Below are positions 46,481 to 57,260 of a stretch of DNA of 64,000 bases, piece by piece. Origin of the DNA: Platerodrilus igneus (lineage: Eukaryota > Arthropoda > Insecta > Coleoptera > Lycidae); NCBI GenBank assembly GCA_036346225.1, contig JARFIW010000500.1, forward strand, positions 3,596,001-3,660,000, given 5' to 3'. A program made the position numbers and the translations under genes. The notes below the pieces were generated by a model. That model was not told the origin of the DNA. It did not search any database and was given only the letters and a program-made list of their open reading frames with translations. How positions within the stretch are numbered: position 1 is the first letter of the stretch; every line of letters begins with the position of its first letter.

Positions 46481-46695
46481 TGCACATTTCGCCATTGTAG
46501 ATGTGTCATGTTCACCCTTTATTGTAATCGCTTCAGAGTCAAGTGTCTTCTCCAGGACTTCTTTAGTGATGTCTTTATTAGTTAGAGTTTCTAGTAGTGC
46601 AGTAATGTTAGTAGTAGTTTTCACATAACTTTGTGCATTAGTTTTGTTATTAATATCCTTGACACATAATGCAGACTTTTTCCTGAAAGGTTTGT

Positions 46696-47187
46696 TTAAT
46701 TTTTCTGGCTCTTTTTTGATTCAGGTTCAGTTTGTATTTTTTTATCAGCTACATGTGGAGATAATTTACCTTCCTGGACTATTTTTTCAAGAGATTTTAT
46801 TTTCTGATTGGATAGCTTAACTTCATTCAACATGTGTTCTTCACTGATTATAGCTTCATTCATAAAACTATTAAACTCTTCTTTGACCTTATAAATGTAG
46901 TTATCTTTTAAAATGTAATCTGCTTTATGTTCTACGATCTGCTTTTCAAGTTCATTTATTAACATGTCCTTGTCATCTGACATATCCACATTTTGCATAT
47001 ATTCACATTTATAACACACTCTAATGTTATCACGCACAAATCTATTTGATTCTAATCTAATTGCACAGCTTCTATGTAGCACTCCATAACACACTTTACA
47101 AATATAACAGTTCACATCCTTCTTTTTACAGCATAAATATTTTATATTTAGAGAGCAACATTCTCCTAATACTTCATTTTCGGCCAT
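46696..47187 (-). pseudogene. LINE ORF1, N-terminal Cys/His-rich protein
   Basis: A 163-codon frame from an ATG at 47187. Its first 60 residues carry a PHD-like Cys/His pattern (C-C, C-C, C-x2-C, H-x2-C, C-x2-C), then a predicted coiled coil rich in Glu/Lys/Leu (residues about 75-150). This layout is common for ORF1 of CR1-type LINEs, whose product binds element RNA. The end is cut by the deletion that removed the rest of ORF1 and most of the endonuclease. No 5' UTR remains beyond some ten bases. Confidence 0.6.
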
Positions 47188-47197
47188 CTTGTCTAAA

Positions 47198-47415
47198 ATA
47201 TGTTAGAAGTAATTTTCCAGGAAACCAACATCCAGGTCCCTGTTTGTTGGTATCAACCGGCTGCCTACCAAGACCACGCAAAGAGTGTTAACTGTTATTT
47301 CCAACGACGCGGTGAATGCACCAGAGGCGATAGCTGCCGATACCGTCATCAGTCATCAAATTGGCGTCAAAATATTTTTCCAGTTACGGGAGTAACGGTT
47401 TCAAACAGGGGGTAG
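47198..47415 (+). pseudogene. Gypsy pol C-terminus: end of macrodomain plus CCCH zinc finger
   Basis: On the far side of the LINE the frame resumes with 'LEVIFQETNIQVPVC', the last helix and strand of the OARD1-like macrodomain, then a linker and a C-x7-C-x5-C-x3-H zinc finger at 47293-47349 (C-Y-F...G-E-C-T-R-G-D-S-C-R-Y-R-H). CCCH fingers usually bind RNA. A stop at 47413-47415 falls in the purine-rich 'CAGGGGGTAG' polypurine tract that precedes the 3' LTR. So macrodomain and finger were the end of one pol-encoded polypeptide. Confidence 0.75.
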
Positions 47416-47536
47416 TGTTACGAACTATTAGGCACCCCGTCAAACACGCAGTTACATAACCGAAGTGTATTCTACAGAAGTCTAGAACATTCGAGCAAAC
47501 ACCAGACTATGAATCATCTAGTTAATAATTTTAGGG

Positions 47537-47581
<45 letters not shown>

Positions 47582-47900
47582 ATCGTGATGGGTGTACTTT
47601 AGTTAGTCTATATCCATGTCGTATATAAATCATATCGTGTATAGTTAGTTGGCCATTACGTTTTGAAGGTCCTATAGTAAGTATAAATTTGTGTTATGCG
47701 AACGTGCTATTGTACCACAAGCTTGTTCATAAATAGAGAAAAGGGTAATAAATAAATTATAGTAGTCTTAGTGTTGTTAAGAAGACTTATGGTTAAGGAT
47801 TTAGTTTAAGAAAATATTAGTGCTTGTAAATAGCATTATTGTGTTAGTCCTTCATTGTTAATTGGACTGAAAATATATAAATAAGGCATATACTGTAAAA
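47416..47900 (+). repeat. 3' LTR of the gypsy element
   Basis: Homologous to the 5' LTR from TGTTACGAACTATTAGGC; a TA microsatellite (47541-47579) has expanded at the TATATAAG box. The right end is not sharply defined and is followed by a second TA tract. Confidence 0.75.
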
Positions 47901-47914
47901 CCCAAAATCTAATC

Positions 47915-47920
<6 letters not shown>

Positions 47921-47952
<32 letters not shown>
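47921..47952. repeat. (TA)n tract
   Basis: TA microsatellite adjoining the 3' end of LTR-like copy C. Confidence 0.95.
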
Positions 47953-47954
<2 letters not shown>

Positions 47955-49060
47955 CTGTGGATCGTGGACTTTGCTCTGGAACTCCCTAAAAATCATTCAA
48001 GCCCCAACGTTGGGCCGTCATAAGATTGCTGTGATCGGGGACTTACGGGTTTGACATCGCCAGTGTCAACACTGATTTTCAAAAAAAAATTAAAAATTTA
48101 TGAAAATATTCTTACCCGTTTATTTCTGCTTCAAAATATCTTCAGCAGCTTCTCTGGCTAGCTCAGCTGTGCCTCTTGTCGGATACCTAAATTTACAATC
48201 ATTTTTTCTTCTCACTCGCACACCATTCAATAAAACCAATAATACAACAATCGTACAATCTTTTATTTACGCTATTTACAGCCAAATTATTCACAGGTAT
48301 ACACAGTTTGGTACACTAATTACAACTCAATAAGTGATATGTTTAAAAGTCCTTGTTTTAAATTATTATTTGCAAACACATTTAATACAATATGAGTAGA
48401 TGGGCCGCAAATAATACCCTATATTTATTGCACACTGGAGTATGGTGAGCTCATAATAACCCAGTTTATTAATGTATGTCTTTCACCTTGCATAAAATTA
48501 CTACAAAACTAATAAACTCATGTACCCCTAACAATCCAATTTATATTCATAACAAAATTCAATAAGTTTTCAATACACCCTTTTTCAATAATTTAAATAA
48601 CCCCAATAATTTTCCAGTACACGTATCTTGCGTTAATAACTATAAATAACTCCAATATTCACTCACACATCACCAAAAGTTTATCAGATAACAGAAAATT
48701 CAAATAAGTTACCTGAAGAATGCTTCAAGCCTCTATCCCTTCCGACGATGAAAATACAAAGAGATAAAAGAGAGAAAGCTCCCAATTCTCTCAGAGTATT
48801 TATATCTTTAAAATGTCACCTCTAGGTGTACTATTTTTATCTCTGTCTTATGCATATTTGATGTCGCGTTCCAAACCCCACTTGAGTTGTAGAAAATCGA
48901 TATTGCTGACAGCGTCTCATCACTCCACGTGGATTCAGTACCTGCGTTTTGAAACCAATGCTTTTATATCTGTCTCTATCTGTAGCATATTACTGATCGT
49001 GCATCTCACCTACTCTTTAAGAAACTTTGTTAGCTTGTTTATTCAAAGCAACTGACGGTT
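47953..49060 (-). mobile_element. LTR-like promoter element, copy C
   Basis: Reverse-oriented relative of copies A and B: 'GCCCCAACGTTGGGCCGTC' (PBS-like) at about 48000, a reversed poly(A) signal TTTATT near 48260, the donor-like TTACCTG at about 48711, TATA box at about 48796-48806 and 'CCACGTGG' near 48938. Frames such as 48813-49055 are antisense to the promoter. The part from 48411 is copied again at 52222. Confidence 0.6.
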
Positions 49061-49502
49061 GAACACTATTTTCTATGAAGCCCGCTTTATTATGCTGATA
49101 ATTTCGAAGAAGGTAACCTTTTAAACATGCAGGTGTTCTTACTTATAGACCGTTTAAAACAACAATTCTTGGAGTCTCTATTTCACGCTATCCGATAAAA
49201 CTGACGCCCTTGTTTGTAACCAAGACACCTTTTGCCTTGAGATTATTGATTTTATATACCCTGGTGTGTTTTCCAATGCTTTTATATGTTAAATTAAAAT
49301 AAATTAAATTAATTATGCGTTTCTATTTGTTGTTTAAAACTGGTTTTCTTTATGTACTTCTAACTTTTCAATTATTACTTATAAAATTACGTCAATACTT
49401 GTCCGTTTAAATTAAATAAATTAAATAAATTTTGCGCGTACATAATTTGTTCGTTTCTCTATACAGGGTGGTTGAAATTGCAATTTAACCCTTTGAATCC
49501 AT

Positions 49503-49507
<5 letters not shown>

Positions 49508-49546
<39 letters not shown>
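49508..49546. repeat. (TA)n tract
   Basis: TA microsatellite at the left edge of the SINE inverted repeat; it has a shorter counterpart at 53320-53353. Confidence 0.95.
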
Positions 49547-49551
<5 letters not shown>

Positions 49552-49694
49552 GAGAAGAATAATCCACATTTGGAATGCAAATGAATGCTTAATATATATT
49601 AATAGTTATTAAGATGAAATGAACACCCAACTTTGTATTTAAAGTTGAATTACCATTTCAAATCGAACTAGTAATTGAAAACCACTAAAAGAAC

Positions 49695-49767
49695 GGCTAC
49701 AGCAGGACTTGAACCTGCAACCTCTGATTTTTTGGATCAGTGCTCTAACCAATTGAGCTATCTAGCC
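49695..49767 (-). tRNA. tRNA-like SINE head, isotype unclear
   Basis: 73 nt with D-arm, 5-bp anticodon stem (CTGAT/ATCAG) and T-arm (GCAGG-TTCAAGT-CCTGC). The anticodon loop is CCAAAAA: position 33 is C, not U. The acceptor stem has one mismatch. Probably a pseudo-tRNA or SINE head rather than a working tRNA. Confidence 0.5.
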
Positions 49768-49938
49768 TAATTGTTTAGATGATGTTATACTTAATACTAC
49801 TGAAGCTTGGCTCTTGTTAACGATTTTCAATTACGTCTTGCATTTAAGGAAATCGAATCTAGTTATATACATAATTCATGTACTAATAACAAGAGCCAAG
49901 CTTCAGTAGTATTAAGTATAACATCATCTAAACAATTA

Positions 49939-50011
49939 GGCTAGATAACTCAATTGGTTAGAGCACTGATCCGGAAAATCAGAGGTTGCAGGTTCAAATC
50001 CTGCTGTAGCC
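49939..50011 (+). tRNA. tRNA-like SINE head, isotype unclear
   Basis: Same fold; anticodon loop CCGGAAA (C33, nominal GGA with no serine long arm). The D-stem is weakened by 'AACTC' for 'GCTC'. Confidence 0.45.
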
Positions 50012-50338
50012 GTTCTTTAGTGGTTTTCAATTACTAGTTCGATTTGAAATGGTAATTCAACTTTAAATACAAAGTTGGGTTTTCATTTCATCTTAATAAC
50101 TATTAATATATATTAAGCATTCATTTGCATTCCAAATGTGGATTATTCTTCTCTATTAATAATAATATAATTACATGTTTGTATTATTCCGAACGTTGCA
50201 AAATGGGATGATCAAGTTATTAGTACATGAATTATGTATATAACTAGATTCAATTTCCTTAAATGCAAGACGTAATTGAAAATCGTTAACAAGAGCCAAG
50301 CTTCAGTAGTATTAAGTATAACATCATCTAAACAATTA

Positions 50339-50411
50339 GGCTAGATAGCTCAATTGGTTAGAGCACTGATCCGGAAAATCAGAGGTTGCAGGTTCAAGTC
50401 CTGCTGTAGCC
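50339..50411 (+). tRNA. tRNA-like SINE head, isotype unclear
   Basis: Same as the preceding copy with an intact D-stem (GCTC/GAGC) and B box 'GGTTCAAGTCC'; loop CCGGAAA. A SINE body and a (TA)n tail follow. Confidence 0.5.
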
Positions 50412-50500
50412 GTTCTTTTAGTGGTTTTCAATTACTAGTTCGATTTGAAATGATAATTCAACTTTAAATACAAAGTTGGGTTTTCATTTAATTTTAATAA

Positions 50501-50508
<8 letters not shown>

Positions 50509-50549
<41 letters not shown>
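50509..50549. repeat. (TA)n tract
   Basis: TA tail after the third SINE of unit 1; shorter in unit 2 (54310-54346). Confidence 0.95.
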
Positions 50550-50550
<1 letters not shown>

Positions 50551-51936
50551 TTACATAGTATCCATAAGCATTTCTTAAAAACAACTCTTGATAAGTACAG
50601 ACCAAGAAAATAATGTAATAGTAGACAATAGCAATAAAGAAACGAAAACCATCTACTAGACGAAATGCATTACACAACAGCGGTAAAGAGTTATGTAATA
50701 ACGTCACACCTAAACAATAATGAGTCAATGCTAATCTTATTTTATAATTAATACCTAAACAATAAAAACTGTCGTCATTAGCATATTCATAACATTAAAC
50801 CAAAGCAATTAAAATTTACCAGATTGCTTGCACACATTTTGTTTATCAAATAAATGAACCAAACTATGTTAACTAAATCAATTAATAATTTATAGTGAGT
50901 AAGGGATAGAAATAAGCGAACCAGTCATTTTTAATGAATCGGAATTTGTGATTGAAAATAATCTAATGAAACACGTACTTAAAGTCATTGCAATATTAAG
51001 AACGCGAACGTAGTTGAAAACAAAACAACACGTTTTTAACGTGTATCAAAATAGAATAGATTTAAGTATTTAAATTATACCTAAATATTCTAATAACATA
51101 ATACAGGGTGATGGATAAGCAACCGTTTAAATTTAGCAGACAGTCGAAATTGTTAATAAATACTCAAATGACTGTGAATCAAGTAAAGAGTGTGAAATTT
51201 AATTAGGTAAGAACGGAAATATGTCAATGTAGAAACTGGACGCAACACTCCCAGCATTTGAGGTACACTCGTCAATAAAACCAAGAACGAAAGCTACTGA
51301 CCGAGTTATTAACGATGTGAAATGTATTAAATATGATATATGTGGTGCAACAGAGATCAAATGCGATTACAATGAAAATTACATTCAGTTTGTAGATCCA
51401 AAGCTAACTCCTATTTTAAGTAATCCTCAACTATTCCAAAAATCTGCAAGAACTTAAATATGTTCTTTCAAAAGACACTCATGCATTTTATGGTAGTATT
51501 TTACATGATGGAAGAATTAATAATTTTTATTTACAAAAATCTTGACCATTGGTTCAGAATTTGTCTTTTGTATCTATAATAAAAATTTTTTAAAAATTTT
51601 TACTTTCACTAAGCGATATTTTTTTCTAACAGTTTATTTCCTACATTCGATATCTACTAAGAGTGACAACCTAACAACATAGATCTCCTATCTAAAATAA
51701 AAACAATCATATTACAAAACATTAATAATAGTTGCTCGCAATCAGTAAATCCCCGTTATATAATAGCAACAATAAGCCATATTTTGACAGTTTCTAAAAG
51801 TCTTTTGTTTTGTTCTTAAAAAGTGCATCAACTCACTTAGGAGATTTTTTCAAGTCGCCCGCTATATTAAGCTATTCACATTTTAGCTGTGATGCTTTTA
51901 TTTTAAATCAAAAGTTATCGTCGTCCTTTCAACCCA
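50550..51936. other. Non-coding part of duplication unit 1
   Basis: No gene supported. 'AATACAGGGTGATGG' at about 51102 resembles a mariner-type terminus. The matching stretch in unit 2 is 54350-55453. Confidence 0.5.
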
Positions 51937-52220
51937 TGTGAAGTTGGCACGACATTCTTTAAATTTAAAAAAAAACAATGATAGTTCTAGTAGCACTTTT
52001 TATAGTTGTAGAGTTCCTGATAGAAAATAAAAAGAGTTCCGCATTTTTAATACCAAAAAAAGGCAAATGAAAAATTGTCGTGCTAACTTCGCGAATCTAG
52101 CACGACACTTCCTCCTATAATCTATAAGAAACCGATAAATATAACAACTTTTAGCAAGATTACCCGTTAGTTCTAATTGAGTTCAATCTCTCTATGTAAT
52201 TATAATAATTAGATTATTGG
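51937..52220 (+). repeat. Outer end of foldback arm 2, truncated by the duplication junction
   Basis: From 'TGTGAAGTTGGCACGACATT' to 'AGATTATTGGCATA', matching the reverse complement of about 59940-60235. It ends at the unit 1/unit 2 junction. Confidence 0.7.
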
Positions 52221-52221
52221 C

Positions 52222-52880
52222 ATAATACCCTATATTTATTGCACACTGGAGTATGGTGAGCTCATAATAACCCAGTTTATTAATGTATGTCTTTCACCTT
52301 GCATAAAATTACTACAAAACTAATAAACTCATGTACCCCTAACAATCCAATTTATATTCATAACAAAATTCAATAAGTTTTCAATACACCCTTTTTCAAT
52401 AATTTAAATAACCCCAATAATTCTCCAGTACACGTATCTTGCGTTAATAACTATAAATAACTCCAATATTCACTCACACATCACCAAAAGTTTATCAGAT
52501 AACAGAAAATTCAAATAAGTTACCTGAAGAATGCTTCAAGCCTCTATCCCTTCCGACGATGAAAATACAAAGAGATAAAAGAGAGAAAGCTCCCAATTCT
52601 CTCAGAGTATTTATATCTTTAAAATGTCACCTCTAGGTGTACTATTTTTATCTCTGTCTTATGCATATTTGATGTCGCGTTCCAAACCCCACTTGAGTTG
52701 TAGAAAATCGATATTGCTGACAGCGTCTCATCACTCCACGTGGATTCAGTACCTGCGTTTTGAAACCAATGCTTTTATATCTGTCTCTATCTGTAGCATA
52801 TTACTGATCGTGCATCTCACCTACTCTTTAAGAAACTTTGTTAGCTTGTTTATTCAAAGCAACTGACGGTTGAACACTAT
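52222..52880 (-). mobile_element. LTR-like promoter element, copy D (partial duplicate of C)
   Basis: Identical or nearly so to 48411-49069; includes the donor-like TTACCTG and the reversed TATA box. It lacks the PBS-like end because of the duplication boundary. Confidence 0.6.
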
Positions 52881-53313
52881 TTTCTATGAAGCCCGCTTTA
52901 TTATGCTGATAATTTCGAAGAAGGTAACCTTTTAAACATGCAGGTGTTCTTACTTATAGACCGTTTAAAACAACAATTCTTGGAGTCTCTATTTCACGCT
53001 ATCCGATAAAACTGACGCCCTTGTTTGTAACCAAGACACCTTTTGCCTTGAGATTATTGATTTTATATACCCTGGTGTGTTTTCCAATGCTTTTATATGT
53101 TAAATTAAAATAAATTAAATTAATTATGCGTTTCTATTTGTTGTTTAAAACTGGTTTTCTTTATGTACTTCTAACTTTTCAATTATTACTTATAAAATTA
53201 CGTCAATACTTGTCCGTTTAAATTAAATAAATTAAATAAATTTTGCGCGTACATATTTTGTTCGTTTCTCTATACAGGGTGGTTGAAATTGCAATTTAAC
53301 CCTTTGAATCCAT

Positions 53314-53358
<45 letters not shown>

Positions 53359-53498
53359 GAGAAGAATAATCCACATTTGGAATGCAAATGAATGCTTAAT
53401 ATATATTAATAGTTATTAAGATGAAATGAACACAACTTTGTATTTAAAGTTGAATTACCATTTCAAATCGAACTAGTAATTGAAAACCACTAAAGAAC

Positions 53499-53571
53499 GG
53501 CTACAGCAGGACTTGAACCTGCAACCTCTGATTTTTTGGATCAGTGCTCTAACCAATTGAGCTATCTAGCC
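53499..53571 (-). tRNA. tRNA-like SINE head (duplicate)
   Basis: Unit 2 counterpart of 49695-49767, with the same CCAAAAA loop. Confidence 0.5.
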
Positions 53572-53742
53572 TAATTGTTTAGATGATGTTATACTTAATA
53601 CTACTGAAGCTTGGCTCTTGTTAACGATTTTCAATTACGTCTTGCATTTAAGGAAATCGAATCTAGTTATATACATAATTCATGTACTAATAACAAGAGC
53701 CAAGCTTCAGTAGTATTAAGTATAACATCATCTAAACAATTA

Positions 53743-53815
53743 GGCTAGATAACTCAATTGGTTAGAGCACTGATCCGGAAAATCAGAGGTTGCAGGTTCA
53801 AATCCTGCTGTAGCC
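53743..53815 (+). tRNA. tRNA-like SINE head (duplicate)
   Basis: Unit 2 counterpart of 49939-50011. Confidence 0.45.
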
Positions 53816-54142
53816 GTTCTTTAGTGGTTTTCAATTACTAGTTCGATTTGAAATGGTAATTAAACTTTAAATACAAAGTTGGGTTTTCATTTCATCTTAA
53901 TAACTATTAATATATATTAAGCATTCATTTGCATTCCAAATGTGGATTATTCTTCTCTATTAATAATAATATAATTACATGTTTGTATTATTCCGAACGT
54001 TGCAAAATGGGATGATCAAGTTATTAGTACATGAATTATGTATATAACTAGATTCAATTTCCTTAAATGCAAGACGTAATTGAAACTCGTTAACAAGAGC
54101 CAAGCTTCAGTAGTATCAAGTATAACATCATCTAAACAATTA

Positions 54143-54215
54143 GGCTAGATAGCTCAATTGGTTAGAGCACTGATCCGGAAAATCAGAGGTTGCAGGTTCA
54201 AGTCCTGTTGTAGCC
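54143..54215 (+). tRNA. tRNA-like SINE head (duplicate)
   Basis: Unit 2 counterpart of 50339-50411, with one T-stem change (CCTGTTG for CCTGCTG). Confidence 0.45.
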
Positions 54216-54304
54216 GTTCTTTTAGTGGTTTTCAATTACTAGTTCGATTTGAAATGGTAATTCAACTTCAAATACAAAGTTGGGGTTTCATTTCATTTTA
54301 ATAA

Positions 54305-54348
<44 letters not shown>

Positions 54349-55453
54349 CATAGTATCCATAAGCATTTCTTAAAAACAACTCTTGATAAGTACAGACCAA
54401 GAAAATAATGTAATAGTAGACAATAGCAATAAAGAAACGAAAACCATCTACTAGACGAAATGCATTACACAACAGCGGTAAAGAGTTATGTAATAACGTC
54501 ACACCTAAACAATAATGAGTCAATGCTAATCTTATTTTATAATTAATACCTAAACAATAAAAACTGTCGTCATTAGCATATTCATAACATTAAACCAAAG
54601 CAATTAAAATTTACCAGATTGCTTGCACACACATTTTGTTTATCAAATAAATGAACCAAACTATGTTAACTAAATCAATTAATAATTTATAGTGAGTAAG
54701 GGATAGAAATAAGCGAACCAGTCATTTTTAATGAATCGGAATTTGTGATTGAAAATAATCTAATGAAACACGTACTTAAAGTCATTGCAATATTAAGAAC
54801 GCGAACGTAGTTGAAAACAAAACAACACGTTTTTAACGTGTATCAAAATAGAATAGATTTAAGTATTTAAATTATACCTAAATATTCTAATAACATAATA
54901 CAGGGTGATGGATAAGCAACCGTTTAAATTTAGCAGACAGTCGAAATTGTTAATAAATACTCAAATGACTGTGAATCAAGTAAAGAGTGTGAAATTTAAT
55001 TAGGTAAGAACGGAAATATGTCAATGTAGAAACTGGACGCAACACTCCCAGCATTTGAGGTACACTCGTCAATAAAACCAAGAACGAAAGCTACTGACCG
55101 AGTTATTAACGATGTGAAATGTATTAAATATGATATATGTGGTGCAACAGAGATCAAATGCGATTACAATGAAAATTACATTCAGTTTGTAGATCCAAAG
55201 CTAACTCCTATTTTAAGTAATCCTCAACTATTCCAAAAATCTGCAAGAACTTAAATATGTTCTTTCAAAAGACACTCATGCATTTTATGGTAGTATTTTA
55301 CATGATGGAAGAATTAATAATTTTATTTACAAAAATCTTGACCATTGGTTCAGAATTTGTCTTTTGTATCTATAATAAAATTTTTAAAAATTTTACTTTC
55401 ACTAAGCGATATTTTTCTAACAGTTTATTTCCTACATTCGATATCTACTAAGA
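54216..55453. other. Rest of duplication unit 2
   Basis: SINE body, a TA tract (54310-54346) and non-coding sequence identical in kind to 50412-51670. No gene seen. Confidence 0.5.
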
Positions 55454-55684
55454 GTTCCTGATAGAAAATAAAAAGAGTTCCGCATTTTAATACCAAAAAA
55501 GGCAAATGAAAATTGTCGTGCTAACTTCGCGAATCTAGCACGACACTTCCTCCTATAATCTATAAGAAACCGATAAATATAACAACTTTTAGCAAGATTA
55601 CCCGTTAGTTCTAATTGAGTTCAATCTCTCTATGTAATTATAATAATTAGATTATTGGCATAAGCCACGTATATTGTACCCAGC

Positions 55685-56165
55685 ACGGCACTCGACGAAA
55701 ACGTATAGTGCTGATCATTTCTAGCGCATTTTTGACATATATTGACAGTTTTACTGAGTTTTAACAACTACGATAACTTTTAGCCGAGTTCCATTGGCTA
55801 ACCATTTTTAAATAATTTTTTAATTTTTGGTTTAGCACGACACTCGGAAAAAAGTGTAGTGCTGTTCATTTCTAGCGCATTTTTCGATATATATCGACAG
55901 TTATACATGAGTTCTAACAACTACGATCACTTTTAGCCTGAGTTCCAGTGACTAACTATTTTTAAATAATTTTTTAATTTTCGATCTAGCACAACACACG
56001 GAAAAAGGTCTTGTCGTGCTGTTCATTTCTAGCGCATTTTTCGATACATGTTGACAGTTTTACATGAGTTCTCGTAACTACAACCACTTCTAGCCTGAGT
56101 TCCAGTGGCTAACCATATTTAAATAATTTTTTAAATTTCAGTCTAGCACGACACTCGGAAAAAAT
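55685..56165. repeat. Satellite array in foldback arm 2, period about 150-155 bp
   Basis: Units begin with 'AGCACGACACTCGGAAAAA' variants at about 55685, 55833, 55987 and 56143; each contains 'CATTTCTAGCGCATTTTTCG' and 'GAGTTCCAGTGGCTAACCAT'. An inverted partial unit follows at 56165-56230. Confidence 0.85.
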
Positions 56166-56230
56166 TTTAGCCACTGAAACTCAGGCTAAAAGTGATCGTA
56201 GTTGTTAAAACTCATGTAGAACTGTCGATG

Positions 56231-56312
56231 TATACACACACACACGCACACGCACACGCACACGCACACGCACACGCACACGCACACGCACACGCACACG
56301 CACACACACACA
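56231..56312. repeat. (CA)n/(CACACG)n microsatellite
   Basis: About 80 bases of CA with regular CACACG interruption, inside foldback element 2. Confidence 0.95.
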
Positions 56313-57260
56313 TATATTGCTGTGTTCACCCCTGTTAGCCCCTTGTTATTATATTAATATTTAGCCCCACGATTGGGTCGAGCATATAATGCTGTGATAT
56401 ACTCCTGTTATTCTCTTTGTTAATCTCTTTGCCTCAACTAGCTAATTAAATAAATAAAGCAATTTTACAATACACAGTATAAAGATTAAATATTTACAAC
56501 CTTTTCAAATATCTTCCCCCTTTTAAATTATTTACATCTGTCAGATTTTTAGAAAATGAAGCCAGCAAAACGAGCTTTTTATTGTTATATTTAGAGATCT
56601 ATTGAAACGTTTCATAAATTTATCCAAGAAACCCCAGTTTGTCGGCTCTTACATTTTGAATTATTCTTGAAATAAAACAGTTTATATAAATAAATCATAT
56701 CAAAATATCTAACCTGGATTGGTTCAGTAGGTTCTCTGCATCCCCAAGAATTTTCGTGTCTAGTCTGAATGCTCTGAGTCGAATTTAAAGGTCAACATCC
56801 AACCAAAATAGTATCCAAATCGTTATTGGTGAGTTTGTTCCAATAAAAGGTTTTTCATCTCCGTAATTAATGAATATTTACCATCTTCAGAGATTACCAA
56901 ATTGATTTAACAGGCAGCATTCTCCAGAGTCTTCCTGACTCGTATCGAAAGATTGTATTTAAGATCGTTATTAAGAGTTTTAACAGTAGTCGTAACAAGA
57001 TCTTTATTAAGAGCCGTCTGTAGAAGTACGGCTCGCTTACACAATTTAACACTCTTTAAAATGATTTTCACTTTAATTTAATTACTATTTGCGTGAATAT
57101 TTAGCACTTTCGAGTATAGTGACTGCACAGTTTCAAAAGTATACTCACTCGTTGTTCAATTGTCATCATATTTATAGGCCCGGCCCTTTTTGTTTGCGAT
57201 TCGTTGACTCCACGTGCTGGGCGATACTAAGTGTCTTATCTCTTGTTATTTTGCGAAACG
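56313..57260 (-). mobile_element. LTR-like promoter element, diverged copy E
   Basis: Starts 'ATTGCTGTG' like copy C and has 'TAGCCCCACGATTGGGTCG' (reverse PBS-like) at about 56363, a reversed AATAAA region near 56445, and 'CTCCACGTGC' near 57209. Identity is low outside these landmarks. Confidence 0.4.

Larger units (their letters stand above)
38914..47197 (-). mobile_element. CR1/Jockey-type LINE inserted in the macrodomain
   Basis: Minus-strand LINE from an ORF1 start at about 47187 to a 3' end with AATAAA (38935-38940) and an ATTC-rich tail (38914-38930). Its own sequence is about 3.1 kb after removing the solo LTR (42970-44765) and the foldback element (39213-42586). It has lost most of the endonuclease. 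Coding text is continuous across both nested insertions, proving they are later. The flanks 'TGTAGAATATT' and 'CTAAAATATG' suggest a short target duplication that is not exact. Confidence 0.8.
33401..47900 (+). mobile_element. Ty3/gypsy LTR retrotransposon with macrodomain and CCCH finger, interrupted by nested elements
   Basis: The element runs from the 5' LTR through gag, protease, RT, RNase H, integrase, macrodomain and CCCH finger to a polypurine tract and 3' LTR. Without the 8.3-kb LINE insertion (38914-47197) it would be about 6.2 kb. LTRs start TGTTAC(A/G)AACTATTAGG and are related but clearly diverged (several substitutions plus a TA microsatellite in the 3' LTR), so the insertion is old. 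All ORFs carry stops or shifts and the RT catalytic pair is mutated. Confidence 0.85.
49551..50155. repeat. Inverted repeat of two tRNA-like SINEs, unit 1
   Basis: Arms about 49551-49895 and 49890-50155 share the SINE head, flank 'AACAAGAGCCAAGCTTCAGT' and body 'CAATTACTAGTTCGATTTGA' in opposite orientations. The same structure recurs at 53355-53970. Confidence 0.8.
48411..52220. repeat. Tandem segmental duplication, unit 1
   Basis: Almost identical, offset 3811 bases at its start, to 52222-55664. It contains the promoter half of LTR-like copy C, three tRNA-like SINE heads, TA tracts, a non-coding stretch (50550-51936) and the start of foldback arm 2. It has about 350 bases (51665-52015) that unit 2 lacks. 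Confidence 0.9.
52221..55664. repeat. Tandem segmental duplication, unit 2
   Basis: Second copy of 48411-52220, differing by few substitutions, shorter TA tracts and the 350-base deletion. At its right end sequence continues into the rest of foldback arm 2, so this is probably the original locus and unit 1 the added copy. Confidence 0.9.

Noticed and set aside
48813..49055. 80-codon frame, repeated exactly at 52624-52866
   Set aside because: Its conservation is explained by the tandem duplication, and it is antisense to the promoter part of the LTR-like element.
50501..50728. Frame repeated at 54305-54523
   Set aside because: Again due to the duplication; its end is TA microsatellite.
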